Assembly (NCBI GenBank): GCA_948467395.1
Contig: CAOKDX010000002.1
Span: 1 to 64,000 of the forward strand
Origin: an uncultured Clostridia bacterium
GTDB lineage: Bacteria > Bacillota > Clostridia > Lachnospirales > Lachnospiraceae
DNA length: 64,000 nucleotides
Reading direction: 5' to 3'
This document shows positions 27,065 through 36,364 of the stretch, in pieces (position 1 is the stretch's first letter; every line of letters starts with the position of its first letter). A program made the position numbers and the translations under genes. The notes beneath the pieces are model-generated. The model made no database searches. It was not told where the DNA came from and worked only from the letters and a program-made list of their open reading frames with translations.

Positions 27065-27981
27065 TCAGGAATCACCTCCAATAATGTCATGATCAGTGCC
27101 ATGCGGATATATACGCCGTACTGCGCCTGTTTAAAGTAGGCGGCCCGGGGATCGTCGTCCACGTCTGTGGAAATCTCATTGACCCTTGGAAGGGGATGAA
27201 GAACGAGCATGTCCTCTGGTGCCAGCTTCATTTTCCGCTTGTCGAGAATAAAGCTGTCCTTGAGACGGATGTAATCTTCTTCATTGAAGAATCGCTCTCT
27301 CTGTACCCGTGTCATATATAGGATGTCCAGCTCCGGCAGCACATCCTCCAGAATATTGACTTCCTTATAGTCAATTCCATTGGAATCCAGCGTGTCTTTT
27401 CTAAGGTAATCCGGGATTTTTAATTCATCGGGTGAGATTAGGACGAATTTGACATTGGAGTAGCGGACCATGGCTTCGATAAGAGAATGTACCGTACGCC
27501 CGAATTTGAGATCCCCGCACATACCGATGGTCAGGTTGTCAAGATGTCCTTTCATGTTCTTTATCGTGAGAAGATCTGTCAATGTCTGTGTGGGGTGGTT
27601 ATGCCCTCCGTCCCCGGCATTGATCACTGGAATGGAGGAGTGCATGGATGCCACCAGCGGGGCACCTTCCTTTGGGTGGCGCATGGCACAGATGTCAGCG
27701 TAACTTGAGATTACGCGGATCGTGTCAGAAACGCTTTCTCCCTTTGACGCCGAACTGGAATCCGCAGAGGAGAACCCCAGAACCTGTCCTCCCAGATTCA
27801 GCATGGCGGATTCAAAACTTAGCCGGGTTCGGGTGCTGGGCTCATAAAAACAGGTTGCCAGTTTTTTGCCCTTACAAATTTCGGAGTATCGTGTTGGCTC
27901 TTCAATGATCGTCTCTGCCAGTGCGATGAGATTGTTGATTTCACTGACGGACAGGTCAAGAGCGTTCATTAGATGTCGCAT
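27052..27981 (-). CDS. pyrB: aspartate carbamoyltransferase catalytic subunit
   Basis: 309 aa. Joins carbamoyl phosphate to aspartate, the committed pyrimidine step. The carbamoyl-phosphate loop is [31 protein letters not shown] and [11 protein letters not shown] carry further active-site residues, and SKGESVSDT is the loop that reaches into the neighbouring subunit. I start at the ATG complementary to 27979-27981 ([10 protein letters not shown]) because GGGAGG lies four bases upstream; a 12-codon extension lacks a site. Operon pyrB-pyrI with its own promoter; carA-carB, which supply the substrate, are at the far end of the window. Confidence 0.97.
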   Translation of the reverse strand: MRHLMNALDLSVSEINNLIALAETIIEEPTRYSEICKGKKLATCFYEPSTRTRLSFESAMLNLGGQVLGFSSADSSSASKGESVSDTIRVISSYADICAMRHPKEGAPLVASMHSSIPVINAGDGGHNHPTQTLTDLLTIKNMKGHLDNLTIGMCGDLKFGRTVHSLIEAMVRYSNVKFVLISPDELKIPDYLRKDTLDSNGIDYKEVNILEDVLPELDILYMTRVQRERFFNEEDYIRLKDSFILDKRKMKLAPEDMLVLHPLPRVNEISTDVDDDPRAAYFKQAQYGVYIRMALIMTLLEVIPECWK

Positions 27982-28038
27982 TTGTCCTCCCATCTGCCAT
28001 CGGATGCCTGGATACACGGATGGCGTCTTTTAAAAGCT

Positions 28039-28067
28039 ATTTTAACTTATTTACATGGGGTTGACAA
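28039..28067 (-). promoter_or_regulatory. sigma-A promoter of pyrBI
   Basis: Read on the minus strand: TTGTCA (28062-28067), 17 bases, TAAAAT (28039-28044). The leader to the pyrB ATG is only about 50 bases, with no PyrR-type stem-loops or attenuator visible. Confidence 0.7.
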
Positions 28068-28129
28068 CAGAAAAATTGTAAAAGTTTAACAAAAAAAATA
28101 TGTGCAAAATATATCCCGCAAAATTTTAT

Positions 28130-28158
28130 TTGCAATATCGAATAAAAGCAAGTATACT
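28130..28158 (+). promoter_or_regulatory. sigma-A promoter of the hydratase gene
   Basis: TTGCAA (28130-28135), 17 bases, TATACT (28153-28158), 33 bases before the ATG. It is divergent from the pyrBI promoter, 63 bases away, in a very AT-rich gap. Confidence 0.7.
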
Positions 28159-28191
28159 TATGTAGTGATTAAGCTAAAAGGAGGACGCATT

Positions 28192-30477
28192 ATGGTAACA
28201 TTATATGATGGCGGCGCATATCTGGTAAACGGAACGGAACTGATTCCGGATACAGACGATGCTGCTGCCACGATAGAGAATAAAACCGGTATAAAGATAA
28301 CGAAAGAAGAAGCGGCCAGGGGGACGATGGCGTACGGCATCCTCTCCTCTCATAATACTGCCGGCAATATGGAAAATCTGAAGATCAAATTTGATAAACT
28401 GACATCCCACGACATTACATTTGTAGGAATCCTGCAGACTGCCAGGGCATCCGGCCTTGAGAAATTCCCGGTGCCCTATGTCTTGACAAACTGTCATAAC
28501 AGTCTCTGTGCCGTGGGGGGGACTATAAATGAAGACGATCATGTGTTTGGCCTGTCCTGTGCAAAGAAGTACGGCGGGATCTATGTACCTCCGCACCAGG
28601 CAGTGATCCATCAGTTTGCCAGAGAGATGCTGGCGGCCGGCGGGGCGATGATTCTCGGCTCCGACAGCCATACCCGGTATGGTGCTCTGGGAACCATGGC
28701 AGTGGGAGAGGGCGGACCGGAGATTGTGAAGCAGCTGCTGGAGCAGACGTATGATATTCCGATGCCGGGAGTAGTAGCCATTCATCTTACCGGGAAACCG
28801 GAGAAAGGTGTGGGACCACAGGATATCGCTCTTGCCATAATTGGTGCGGTATTTGGAAATGGATATGTGAATAATAAGGTGATGGAATTTGTGGGGGACG
28901 GCATTGACAGCCTGAGTGTGGATTACCGCATCGGTGTGGATGTTATGACTACGGAGACCACCTGTCTCTCCTCTATCTGGCGGACAGACAGTGCCGTGAA
29001 GGATTTCTACGAGATCCATGGAAGAGGCGGGGATTACAGAGAACTGAATCCTGCACAGATTGCCTATTATGACGGAGTGGTAGAGGTGGATCTTTCCAAG
29101 GTGAAACCAATGATTGCCATGCCGTTCCATCCAAGCAACACGTATACCATTGAAGAGCTGAATGCCAATCTGGGTGACATCCTCCGGGATGTGGAAAAGA
29201 AGGCGCTAGTTAGTCTCGATAATAATAATATTGATTTCTGTCTGACGGATAAGATCCGGGACGGCAGACTGTATGTGGAACAGGGCGTTATTGCGGGATG
29301 CGCCGGCGGCGGCTATGAAAACCTGTGTGATGCGGCGGATATCCTTCGGGGAAAGACCATTGGTGCGGATGAATTTTCTCTGAGTGTGTATCCGGCTTCC
29401 CAGCCGATCTTTATGGAACTGGTTAAAAATGGGCGCATTGCCGATCTTATGGCAACCGGCGCAACCGTGAGGACGGCATTCTGTGGTCCGTGTTTTGGTG
29501 CCGGAGATGTGCCCAGCAACAAGGGGCTCAGTATCCGCCACTCCACACGAAATTTCCCGAACCGGGAGGGCTCTAAGGTAACCAGTGGACAGATAGCTTC
29601 TGTTGCTCTTATGGATGCCCGCTCCATCGCGGCTACTGCGGCCAACAAGGGTTATCTGACGGCGGCGACAGATTTTGATGTGGAATTTACCAAACCGAAA
29701 TATTATTTCGACAGGTCTATCTATGAGAACCGGGTCTATGACGGCACGGGAAAGGCGGATCCCTCTGTGGATATTAAATTTGGGCCCAATATTGTGGACT
29801 GGCCGGAGATGCAGCCACTTACGGATCATGTTTTGTTAAAGGTAGTTTCCATGATCCATGATCCGGTTACGACAACAGATGAACTGATTCCATCCGGGGA
29901 AACCTCGTCATACCGCTCCAACCCTCTTGGACTGGCCGAGTTTACTTTGTCCAGAAAGGATCCGGCGTATGTGGGCAGGGCGAAAGAGGTACAGAAGGTA
30001 GAGAAGGCACGTATTGCGGGCGGCGACATTTTTGCCGAGGATGGACAGCTCCGTGATATATATGAGACAATCAGAAAACAGTTTGCTGTAGTACCGGAGG
30101 AGACAGAAGTGGGAAGCGTGATCTTTGCCGTGAAGCCGGGCGACGGATCTGCCCGGGAGCAGGCTGCCAGCTGTCAGCGCGTGCTGGGCGGCATGGCGAA
30201 CATCGCCAGAGAATATGCTACAAAGAGATATCGTTCGAATCTGATCAACTGGGGTATGCTGCCGTTTATCCTGGATGGGGAGCTTCCCTTTGATAAAGGC
30301 GATTATATTTTTGTCAGGGATATCAGAACAGCCATTGCTGACAGGAAGGATTCCATCCAGGCGTATGTTGTGAATAAGGGAATGCAGGAAATGGAACTTC
30401 GTGTGGGAAGCCTGACGGATGACGAGAGAGAGATAATCCTGAAGGGATGCCTTATCAATTACAACAAAAAAGGGTAA
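28192..30477 (+). CDS. aconitase-family hydratase
   Basis: 761 aa. The [4Fe-4S] cysteines are in ETTCLSSIW (near 260) and [10 protein letters not shown] (near 430), the aconitase signatures; [20 protein letters not shown] (near 160) and the C-terminal swivel domain are present. It is closer to the 'hydratase'/YbhJ-like branch than to AcnA or AcnB, so citrate/isocitrate isomerisation is likely but not certain. No citrate synthase or isocitrate dehydrogenase gene is adjacent. ATG 28192 with AAAGGAGG seven bases away; the longer frame from 28102 crosses the promoter. Single-gene unit with its own promoter and terminator. Confidence 0.88.
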   Translation: MVTLYDGGAYLVNGTELIPDTDDAAATIENKTGIKITKEEAARGTMAYGILSSHNTAGNMENLKIKFDKLTSHDITFVGILQTARASGLEKFPVPYVLTNCHNSLCAVGGTINEDDHVFGLSCAKKYGGIYVPPHQAVIHQFAREMLAAGGAMILGSDSHTRYGALGTMAVGEGGPEIVKQLLEQTYDIPMPGVVAIHLTGKPEKGVGPQDIALAIIGAVFGNGYVNNKVMEFVGDGIDSLSVDYRIGVDVMTTETTCLSSIWRTDSAVKDFYEIHGRGGDYRELNPAQIAYYDGVVEVDLSKVKPMIAMPFHPSNTYTIEELNANLGDILRDVEKKALVSLDNNNIDFCLTDKIRDGRLYVEQGVIAGCAGGGYENLCDAADILRGKTIGADEFSLSVYPASQPIFMELVKNGRIADLMATGATVRTAFCGPCFGAGDVPSNKGLSIRHSTRNFPNREGSKVTSGQIASVALMDARSIAATAANKGYLTAATDFDVEFTKPKYYFDRSIYENRVYDGTGKADPSVDIKFGPNIVDWPEMQPLTDHVLLKVVSMIHDPVTTTDELIPSGETSSYRSNPLGLAEFTLSRKDPAYVGRAKEVQKVEKARIAGGDIFAEDGQLRDIYETIRKQFAVVPEETEVGSVIFAVKPGDGSAREQAASCQRVLGGMANIAREYATKRYRSNLINWGMLPFILDGELPFDKGDYIFVRDIRTAIADRKDSIQAYVVNKGMQEMELRVGSLTDDEREIILKGCLINYNKKG

Positions 30478-30505
30478 TTGTATACATGGATCAATGAAAA
30501 TCTAA

Positions 30506-30545
30506 AAAAGGGCAGGAGACTGGAAAAGATACCTCCTGCTCTTTT
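30506..30545 (+). terminator. terminator after the hydratase gene
   Basis: AAAAGGGCAGGAG (30506-30518) pairs with CTCCTGCTCTTTT (30533-30545) with one G-T wobble; the TTTT is part of the stem. Confidence 0.7.
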
Positions 30546-30670
30546 CCATGCAAAGGAATATATTAAATTTTTGAAATTACATCGATTTATAGTGAATACA
30601 TCTATCCGATATGGTAATAAATAGTAAATACTCTATATTAGAATAAAAAGGACGAAAGGAGTATTTTTCT

Positions 30671-31048
30671 ATGAATCGATTAAGACAACTCAGGGTGGAA
30701 CGGCATTTGACACAGGAAGAACTGGCTTTCGAACTTGATACCACTCAGCAGAATATCAGTAAGATTGAACGCCAGCTCACCCCCCTGGGGGAACAGATGA
30801 TCCTTAAATCTGTTCGATTTTTTGGCGTGACAGCGGATTATCTGCTTGGGATCAGTGATGTAAAGTATGAGATTACCATCAGCCTTACCCAATCCCATGA
30901 GCTGCCTGACGCGGCGCTGAGGGATATTTTATCGCATTACCAGTCCCTGAACAGGCCGCAGAGAGAACTGATAAGAGAAATTATAAAGGTGGTTGCTGAT
31001 TTTTACCAGAACACAAAGACAGGTGACATACAATGCTGGGACTCTTGA
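30671..31048 (+). CDS. XRE-family transcriptional regulator
   Basis: 125 aa. Residues 1-60 are a Cro/CI-type helix-turn-helix (LRVERHLTQEELAFELDTTQQNISKIER), with the recognition helix at TTQQNISKIE and the family end DYLLGISD. The C-terminal half is helical (LRDILSHYQSLNRPQRELIREIIKVVADFYQ). It has AAAGGAG upstream and overlaps the sigma-like gene by 16 bases, so both are made together. Its target is unknown; the leader 30546-30670 is AT-rich and may contain an autoregulatory operator, but I see no convincing palindrome. Confidence 0.85.
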   Translation: MNRLRQLRVERHLTQEELAFELDTTQQNISKIERQLTPLGEQMILKSVRFFGVTADYLLGISDVKYEITISLTQSHELPDAALRDILSHYQSLNRPQRELIREIIKVVADFYQNTKTGDIQCWDS

Positions 31049-31572
31049 TATTGCTGGAAACAGAAGAGGACAGGATATCCTTTGAGGAAATGTATAAGAA
31101 AACATATCTTCAGCTAATATATATTGCCAGATCTATTTTGATGAATCAGCCTGACGCAGAAGAGGTCGTACACGATGTCTATGTCAGGCTGGCAGATAAT
31201 TTTACACTGTACAGGGGAAGGTCTCTCTATGAAATGACGGGACTTGGAATTATAATGACGAGGAATCTGTCTCTAAACCGTCTGCGATACAAACTCAGAC
31301 ACAGGGAATACTCCTTTGAACAGTATGAATACATATTCGGTGCAGAGGATACTACACTGGAAGATATTATGAAAGAGGAGACTCTGGAGGAACTGAAATC
31401 CGCTCTGATGAAATTGAAACAGAAGGAGCGGGATATACTGGCGCTGAGGTATTATTACAGGTTTTCCTATAAACAGATAGGAAAGGTTTTTGACATGCGT
31501 GAAAAGACAGTGGAGGTGCGGCTTCGCAGAATCAAAGGCAGGCTGCGGAGGGCCATGGAAGAGAAGATGTAA
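31033..31572 (+). CDS. RNA polymerase sigma factor, sigma-70/ECF type
   Basis: 179 aa. Region 2 is FEEMYKKTYLQLIYIARSILMNQPDAEEVVHDVYVRL, and region 4 is LKQKERDILALRYYYRFSYKQIGKVFDMREKTVEVRLRRIKGRLRRAM. This two-domain layout is that of ECF sigma factors. No zinc anti-sigma gene is next to it; instead the XRE regulator overlaps its 5' end. ATG 31033 with AGGTG upstream. Function unknown; phase or stress control is possible. Confidence 0.85.
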   Translation: MLGLLILLETEEDRISFEEMYKKTYLQLIYIARSILMNQPDAEEVVHDVYVRLADNFTLYRGRSLYEMTGLGIIMTRNLSLNRLRYKLRHREYSFEQYEYIFGAEDTTLEDIMKEETLEELKSALMKLKQKERDILALRYYYRFSYKQIGKVFDMREKTVEVRLRRIKGRLRRAMEEKM

Positions 31573-31688
31573 TTTCAGGGATAGAAAGACTCTTCCGCAA
31601 TTGTAAAAGAAAAAAAGGATTTTCCTTTTACACGTTGTATCTTTCTCTATGTAGTGTATTTTTTTCAAAATATGCATTTGGAGGAAAT

Positions 31689-32699
31689 ATGACGATTCGG
31701 GAACAATTAGAAGAAAGAGAACATAAAATACTCAGCCCCTTTGCGGCATACAGTGATGAATCCCGGGGAAGGGACCGTTATGAGGAAGCGTGTGATATCC
31801 GCCCGGTGTATCAGAGAGACCGTGACCGGATCCTGCACTCTAAATCATTTCGGCGCATGAAGGGAAAAACACAGGTTTTTCTTGCGCCGGAGGGGGATCA
31901 TTATCGGACGCGCATGACGCATACGCTGGAGGTGTCGCAAAATGCAAGGACGGTGGCGAAGGCGCTGCGGCTCAATGAGGATCTGACAGAGGCAATAGCG
32001 CTGGGACATGATCTGGGACATACTCCCTTTGGACATGCTGGTGAACGGGAGCTGGCAAGAATCTGTCCCGGTGGCTTTCACCATCAGGAGCAGAGTGTCC
32101 GGCTGGTGGAATGCCTGGAGAAGGATGGACAAGGACTGAATCTGGCATGGGAAGTGAGGGACGGAATCCGAAATCATTCCACGTCCGGGAACCCTGCCAC
32201 CCTGGAGGGGAAGATTGTGCGGATCTGTGATAAGATTGCCTATGTGAATTCAGATATTGATGATGCCATCCGGGGAAAGATTATCCGGGAAGAAGAAATT
32301 CCCAGGGAGTATACGGAAATTCTTGGATTTACTTTGAGGGAGAGGCTCAATACGCTGATACATGATCTTATTAGCAGCAGTATGGACAGAAACGATATTG
32401 TTCTATCGAATACGGTGGGCAGTGCTCTTGGCGGGCTTCGCAGTTTTATGTTTGAGCGGGTCTATGTGAATTCTGCTGCCAAAGCGGAGGAGGGCAAGGC
32501 ACAATATGTGATCCGGAAGCTATACGAATATTATATCAGTCACTTGGAACAGATGCCGGAGGAATACATAGAACTTGTGCATACGGGCAGGGCGTCGGAG
32601 GAACGCGCCGCTTGTGATTTTATTGCGGGGATGACGGACCGGTATGCGGTAATGAGATACGAGAACCTGACAATTCCGCGAATGTGGTCAGTATTATAG
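31689..32699 (+). CDS. dgt: dGTP triphosphohydrolase (HD domain)
   Basis: 336 aa. Splits dGTP (or other dNTPs) to nucleoside and triphosphate. The HD metal site is visible: RTRMTHTLEVSQ (His78) and ALGHDLGHTPFGHAGE (His107-Asp108 and beyond). CDIRPVYQRDRDRILHSKSFRRMKGKTQVF is the family start. GGAGG precedes the ATG at 31689. First gene of the macromolecular-synthesis operon; dnaG follows 26 bases after its stop. A hairpin at 31603-31631 in the leader (GTAAAAG-type stem) may end the sigma gene transcript. Confidence 0.93.
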   Translation: MTIREQLEEREHKILSPFAAYSDESRGRDRYEEACDIRPVYQRDRDRILHSKSFRRMKGKTQVFLAPEGDHYRTRMTHTLEVSQNARTVAKALRLNEDLTEAIALGHDLGHTPFGHAGERELARICPGGFHHQEQSVRLVECLEKDGQGLNLAWEVRDGIRNHSTSGNPATLEGKIVRICDKIAYVNSDIDDAIRGKIIREEEIPREYTEILGFTLRERLNTLIHDLISSSMDRNDIVLSNTVGSALGGLRSFMFERVYVNSAAKAEEGKAQYVIRKLYEYYISHLEQMPEEYIELVHTGRASEERAACDFIAGMTDRYAVMRYENLTIPRMWSVL

Positions 32700-32725
32700 T
32701 CCGATGGGAGGAACTTACGGGGCAT

Positions 32726-34480
32726 ATGTTTTATGAAGAAGACTTTGTGGAAGAGGTCCGGCAGAGAAATGATGTTGTGGATGTGATCTCTTCTTATGTC
32801 AATCTGAAACGGACCGGCAGCAATTATGTGGGGCTGTGTCCGTTTCACAATGAAAAGACGGCATCCTTTTCGGTGAGCCCGGGTAAACAGATGTATTATT
32901 GCTTTGGCTGCGGCGCCGGCGGCAACGTGTTTACATTTTTGATGGAATATGAGAACCTGACTTTCGTGGAAGCGCTGGAGCAGCTTGCCGGGAAGGCGGG
33001 AATGGAGCTGCCCCAGAGGGGCAGCTCACCAGAGGACCGCCGAAAAAGGGATTTACGGGATATGATCCTGCAGGTCAATAAGCTGGCGGCAAATTATTTC
33101 TATGCCCGTCTCCGCTCAGAGCGGGGCAGGATTGGCTTTGATTATCTCACAGGCCGTGGGATTCATCCCGAGACCGTTGTGAAATTCGGGCTCGGGTATT
33201 CGGATTCCCGCCTGTACCGTTATATGAAGGAAAAGGGCTTTCATGATGAGGTGCTCAAGGAGACGGGACTTTTCACTTACGATGAAAAAAAGGGTCCCCA
33301 TGACAAGTTTTGGAACCGGGTTATGTTTCCCATCCTTGACCGCAATAACCGGGTGATTGCCTTTGGCGGCCGGGTTATGGGGGATGCCAGGCCCAAATAT
33401 CTGAATTCACCGGAGACCCTTGTATTCGACAAGAGCAGAAATTTGTACGGTCTGAATTTTGTCCATGGCAGACAGGAGGCAATGATTATCTGCGAGGGTT
33501 ATATAGATGTTATCGCATTGCACCAGGCTGGCTTTACCAATGCCGTGGCATCCCTTGGAACGGCTTTTACCAGCCAGCACTGCAGCCTTTTGAAAAGGTA
33601 TACGGATCTGGTATATTTGTGCTATGACAGTGACGGCGCCGGGGTGAAGGCGGCCATGCGTGCCATTCCGATGATGAAAGAAGCCGGGCTTCAGGTGAAA
33701 GTGATCGATATGCGGCCATATAAGGATCCGGATGAATTTATCCGGGGACTGTCTCCAGAGGCCTTTCAGGAAAGGATCCGGCAGGCCAAAAACAGTTTCT
33801 TTTATGAATTGGATCATATCCGGGAACAATATGATATGAATGATCCGGAGTCGAAAACAAGATTTATGAATGAAGCGGCCAAAAAATGCTTAACCTTTGA
33901 TAATGAGATAGAAAGAAATAATTATATGGAGGCCTTTGCCAGGGAATACCGTGTGAGACTTGAGGATTTCCGCAAGCTGGCGGCATACCACAGCGCACAG
34001 CTGGCAGGCATTGATTATGAGAAGAGGAAAAGGGAGCGGGGACAGCCGGGTGTCCGGAACGACAGAGAAGACGGCATTGCAAAGAGCCAGGGTATATTTC
34101 TTACATGGCTCAGCAACAACCCTGCCCTGTTTGAGAAGACGAGGGATATTATCTCAGTGGATGATTTTGTGGATGAGCCGTACCGTCAGGTGGCGGCCAT
34201 GATGTATGACCAGTTCCATAATGAGGGTGCCGTGAGACCGGCCGTGATCATAAGCAGATTCCAGAGCAGGGAGGAGCAGTCACTGGTGGCGGGCATTTTT
34301 AATAAAGAGCTTCAGGAAATCACCCGGGATGAAGAACAGAAAAAGGCACTCAATGAGGTGATACGGAGCATTAAGAAATACAGTCTTGATTACCGCAGCC
34401 GTCATGTAACTGATTTGAAAGAGCTTCAGGAACTGATTGAGGAAAAGAAAAGGCTGCAGACGCTGCAGATCAAGTTATAA
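32726..34480 (+). CDS. dnaG: DNA primase
   Basis: 584 aa. Makes RNA primers for replication. The zinc-binding domain has CPFHNEKTASFSVSPGKQMYYCFGCGAGG; the Toprim catalytic region includes ICEGYIDVIALHQAG and CYDSDGAGVKA. The C-terminal region binds the helicase. I start at ATG 32726 (MFYEEDFVEEVRQRNDVVDVIS), which matches the family; a GGGAGG lies 14 bases upstream. A longer frame from GTG 32684 overlaps the dgt end. Classic placement before rpoD. Confidence 0.96.
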   Translation: MFYEEDFVEEVRQRNDVVDVISSYVNLKRTGSNYVGLCPFHNEKTASFSVSPGKQMYYCFGCGAGGNVFTFLMEYENLTFVEALEQLAGKAGMELPQRGSSPEDRRKRDLRDMILQVNKLAANYFYARLRSERGRIGFDYLTGRGIHPETVVKFGLGYSDSRLYRYMKEKGFHDEVLKETGLFTYDEKKGPHDKFWNRVMFPILDRNNRVIAFGGRVMGDARPKYLNSPETLVFDKSRNLYGLNFVHGRQEAMIICEGYIDVIALHQAGFTNAVASLGTAFTSQHCSLLKRYTDLVYLCYDSDGAGVKAAMRAIPMMKEAGLQVKVIDMRPYKDPDEFIRGLSPEAFQERIRQAKNSFFYELDHIREQYDMNDPESKTRFMNEAAKKCLTFDNEIERNNYMEAFAREYRVRLEDFRKLAAYHSAQLAGIDYEKRKRERGQPGVRNDREDGIAKSQGIFLTWLSNNPALFEKTRDIISVDDFVDEPYRQVAAMMYDQFHNEGAVRPAVIISRFQSREEQSLVAGIFNKELQEITRDEEQKKALNEVIRSIKKYSLDYRSRHVTDLKELQELIEEKKRLQTLQIKL

Positions 34481-34495
34481 GATTGGAGGAAGATC

Positions 34496-35629
34496 ATGGA
34501 TAAGAAGAATACAAATGCAGATGAGCAGGAGAAGCTGATGGAGACTCTGAACCATCTTGTGGAGACCGCCAAAAAGAAAGATAATATACTGGACTTTGAG
34601 GAGATTGAGAAGGTTTTCGTAAAGGAAGGCATTGAGCTGGATGCGGAGAAGACGGAAAAGGTCTTTGAATATCTGGAAAACAAAGGTATCGTCGCCATTA
34701 TTCCGGACAGTGATGCGGACGAGGATATTATTCTTGATGTGGATGATGAGCCGACAGAGGAAGAGCTGGAAAATATCGAACTGGCTGTTCCGGACGGAGT
34801 CAGCATTGAAGATCCGGTCCGTATGTATCTCAAGGAGATTGGCAAGGTTCCCCTTCTGACGGCGGAGGAGGAAAAAGATCTGGCGATGCAGATGGAGGCG
34901 GGGGATCCCAATGCCAAAAAACGTCTTGCCGAGGCAAATCTTCGTCTGGTGGTCAGTATTGCAAAACGCTATGTGGGGCGCGGCATGCTATTCCTGGATC
35001 TGATCCAGGAAGGAAATCTGGGCCTTATTAAGGCAGTGGAGAAGTTTGATTACCGCAAGGGGTATAAATTCAGCACCTATGCTACCTGGTGGATCCGTCA
35101 GGCCATAACAAGAGCCATTGCGGACCAGGCGCGTACCATCCGTATTCCGGTTCATATGGTAGAAACTATTAACAAGCTGATCCGGGTGCAGAGGCAGCTG
35201 CTCCAGGAGCTGGGACGTGAGCCCTATCCGGAGGAGATTGCCGAGAAGATGAATCTGCCAGTGGAGCGTGTCAGGGAGATTCAGAAAATCTCACAGGAGC
35301 CGGTGTCTCTGGAAACTCCCATTGGCGAGGAGGAAGACAGTCATCTGGGAGATTTTATCCAGGATGACAATGTGCCGGTTCCGGCGGAGGCGGCGGCCTT
35401 TACCCTTCTGAAGGAACAGCTTGTGGAAGTGCTGGACACTCTTACGGAGCGGGAGAAGAAAGTGCTCTGCCTGCGGTTCGGCCTGGACGACGGCCGGGCG
35501 AGGACGCTGGAGGAAGTCGGTAAGGAGTTCGAGGTAACCAGGGAACGCATCCGCCAGATTGAGGCCAAGGCGCTGCGGAAGCTCCGGCATCCGAGCCGCA
35601 GTAGAAAATTAAAGGATTATCTGGACTGA
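34496..35629 (+). CDS. rpoD: RNA polymerase primary sigma factor (sigma-A)
   Basis: 377 aa. Region 1.1 at the N-terminus is acidic; region 1.2 begins [17 protein letters not shown]; region 2 has [49 protein letters not shown]; region 4 ends in [23 protein letters not shown]. These identify the housekeeping sigma factor, consistent with the many TTGaca/TATAAT promoters here. GGAGG five bases before the ATG. Its stop overlaps the trmK start (TGATG). Confidence 0.98.
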   Translation: MDKKNTNADEQEKLMETLNHLVETAKKKDNILDFEEIEKVFVKEGIELDAEKTEKVFEYLENKGIVAIIPDSDADEDIILDVDDEPTEEELENIELAVPDGVSIEDPVRMYLKEIGKVPLLTAEEEKDLAMQMEAGDPNAKKRLAEANLRLVVSIAKRYVGRGMLFLDLIQEGNLGLIKAVEKFDYRKGYKFSTYATWWIRQAITRAIADQARTIRIPVHMVETINKLIRVQRQLLQELGREPYPEEIAEKMNLPVERVREIQKISQEPVSLETPIGEEEDSHLGDFIQDDNVPVPAEAAAFTLLKEQLVEVLDTLTEREKKVLCLRFGLDDGRARTLEEVGKEFEVTRERIRQIEAKALRKLRHPSRSRKLKDYLD

Positions 35630-36342
35630 TGAAGCTGTCGGCACGTCTCCAGATGAATGCGGATCTGGTCCCGGCAGGGAGCAGGACGGCAGACATTGGC
35701 TGCGACCACGGCTTTGTTTCCATTTATCTGGCAGAAGAGAGCATCTGTGACAGGGTTCTGGCACTGGATATACGGGAGGGCCCCCTATCGGCGGCCAGAA
35801 AAAATATTGCGGCGGCGGGACTATCAGACAGAATTGAGTGCCGTCTCAGTGACGGACTGGAGAAATTAAGTCCCGGAGAGGCCGATACACTGCTGATGGC
35901 AGGAATGGGCGGAAGACTGGTCTGCAGCATTTTGAACAATAGAAAGGAAATCCTCGCTGAGACGGAGGTACTTGTTCTGCAGCCCCAGTCGGATGTGGAA
36001 GAGGTGAGAAGGCAGCTGCCAGCGATGGGATTTCAGATAGAAGAGGAGCGCTGCTGCTGCGACGGGGGCAAATGGTATATTGCCATCCGGGCGGTGCGAA
36101 GTGACGAGTGCAGGAGCTGTACCGGAGCCGAATATCGTTATGGATGGATACTGCCGCAAAAAAGGGATCCGCTATATTATTCCTATCTTGTGGAGGAAAG
36201 GGAGAAAGCAGAGCGTGTCGCCAGTGAACTGGAGAAACAGACTACTGCTGGTGCAGCCGCGGGGCTGATCCGTCAGCGTCACACACTGGCAATGCTTTCT
36301 GATACACTGTCCCTGTATGGGGGGACAGAAGAGATTATATAA
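35629..36342 (+). CDS. trmK: tRNA (adenine(22)-N(1))-methyltransferase
   Basis: 237 aa. Class I SAM methyltransferase that modifies A22 of tRNA. Motif I is ADIGCDHGFVSIYLA; the catalytic-region motifs are LLMAGMGGRLVCSIL and VLQPQSDVEEVRRQLPAMGF. The start overlaps the rpoD stop by one base, the standard dnaG-rpoD-trmK arrangement of Firmicutes. The usual next gene (a Nif3/YqfO protein) is missing; a TGS-kinase gene follows. Confidence 0.92.
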   Translation: MKLSARLQMNADLVPAGSRTADIGCDHGFVSIYLAEESICDRVLALDIREGPLSAARKNIAAAGLSDRIECRLSDGLEKLSPGEADTLLMAGMGGRLVCSILNNRKEILAETEVLVLQPQSDVEEVRRQLPAMGFQIEEERCCCDGGKWYIAIRAVRSDECRSCTGAEYRYGWILPQKRDPLYYSYLVEEREKAERVASELEKQTTAGAAAGLIRQRHTLAMLSDTLSLYGGTEEII

Positions 36343-36364
36343 TTATGCAACAGGGGGTGAAAGA

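Noticed and set aside
27982-28040. PyrR-type attenuator in the pyrB leader
   Set aside because: The leader is about 50 bases and contains no anti-terminator or terminator stems.
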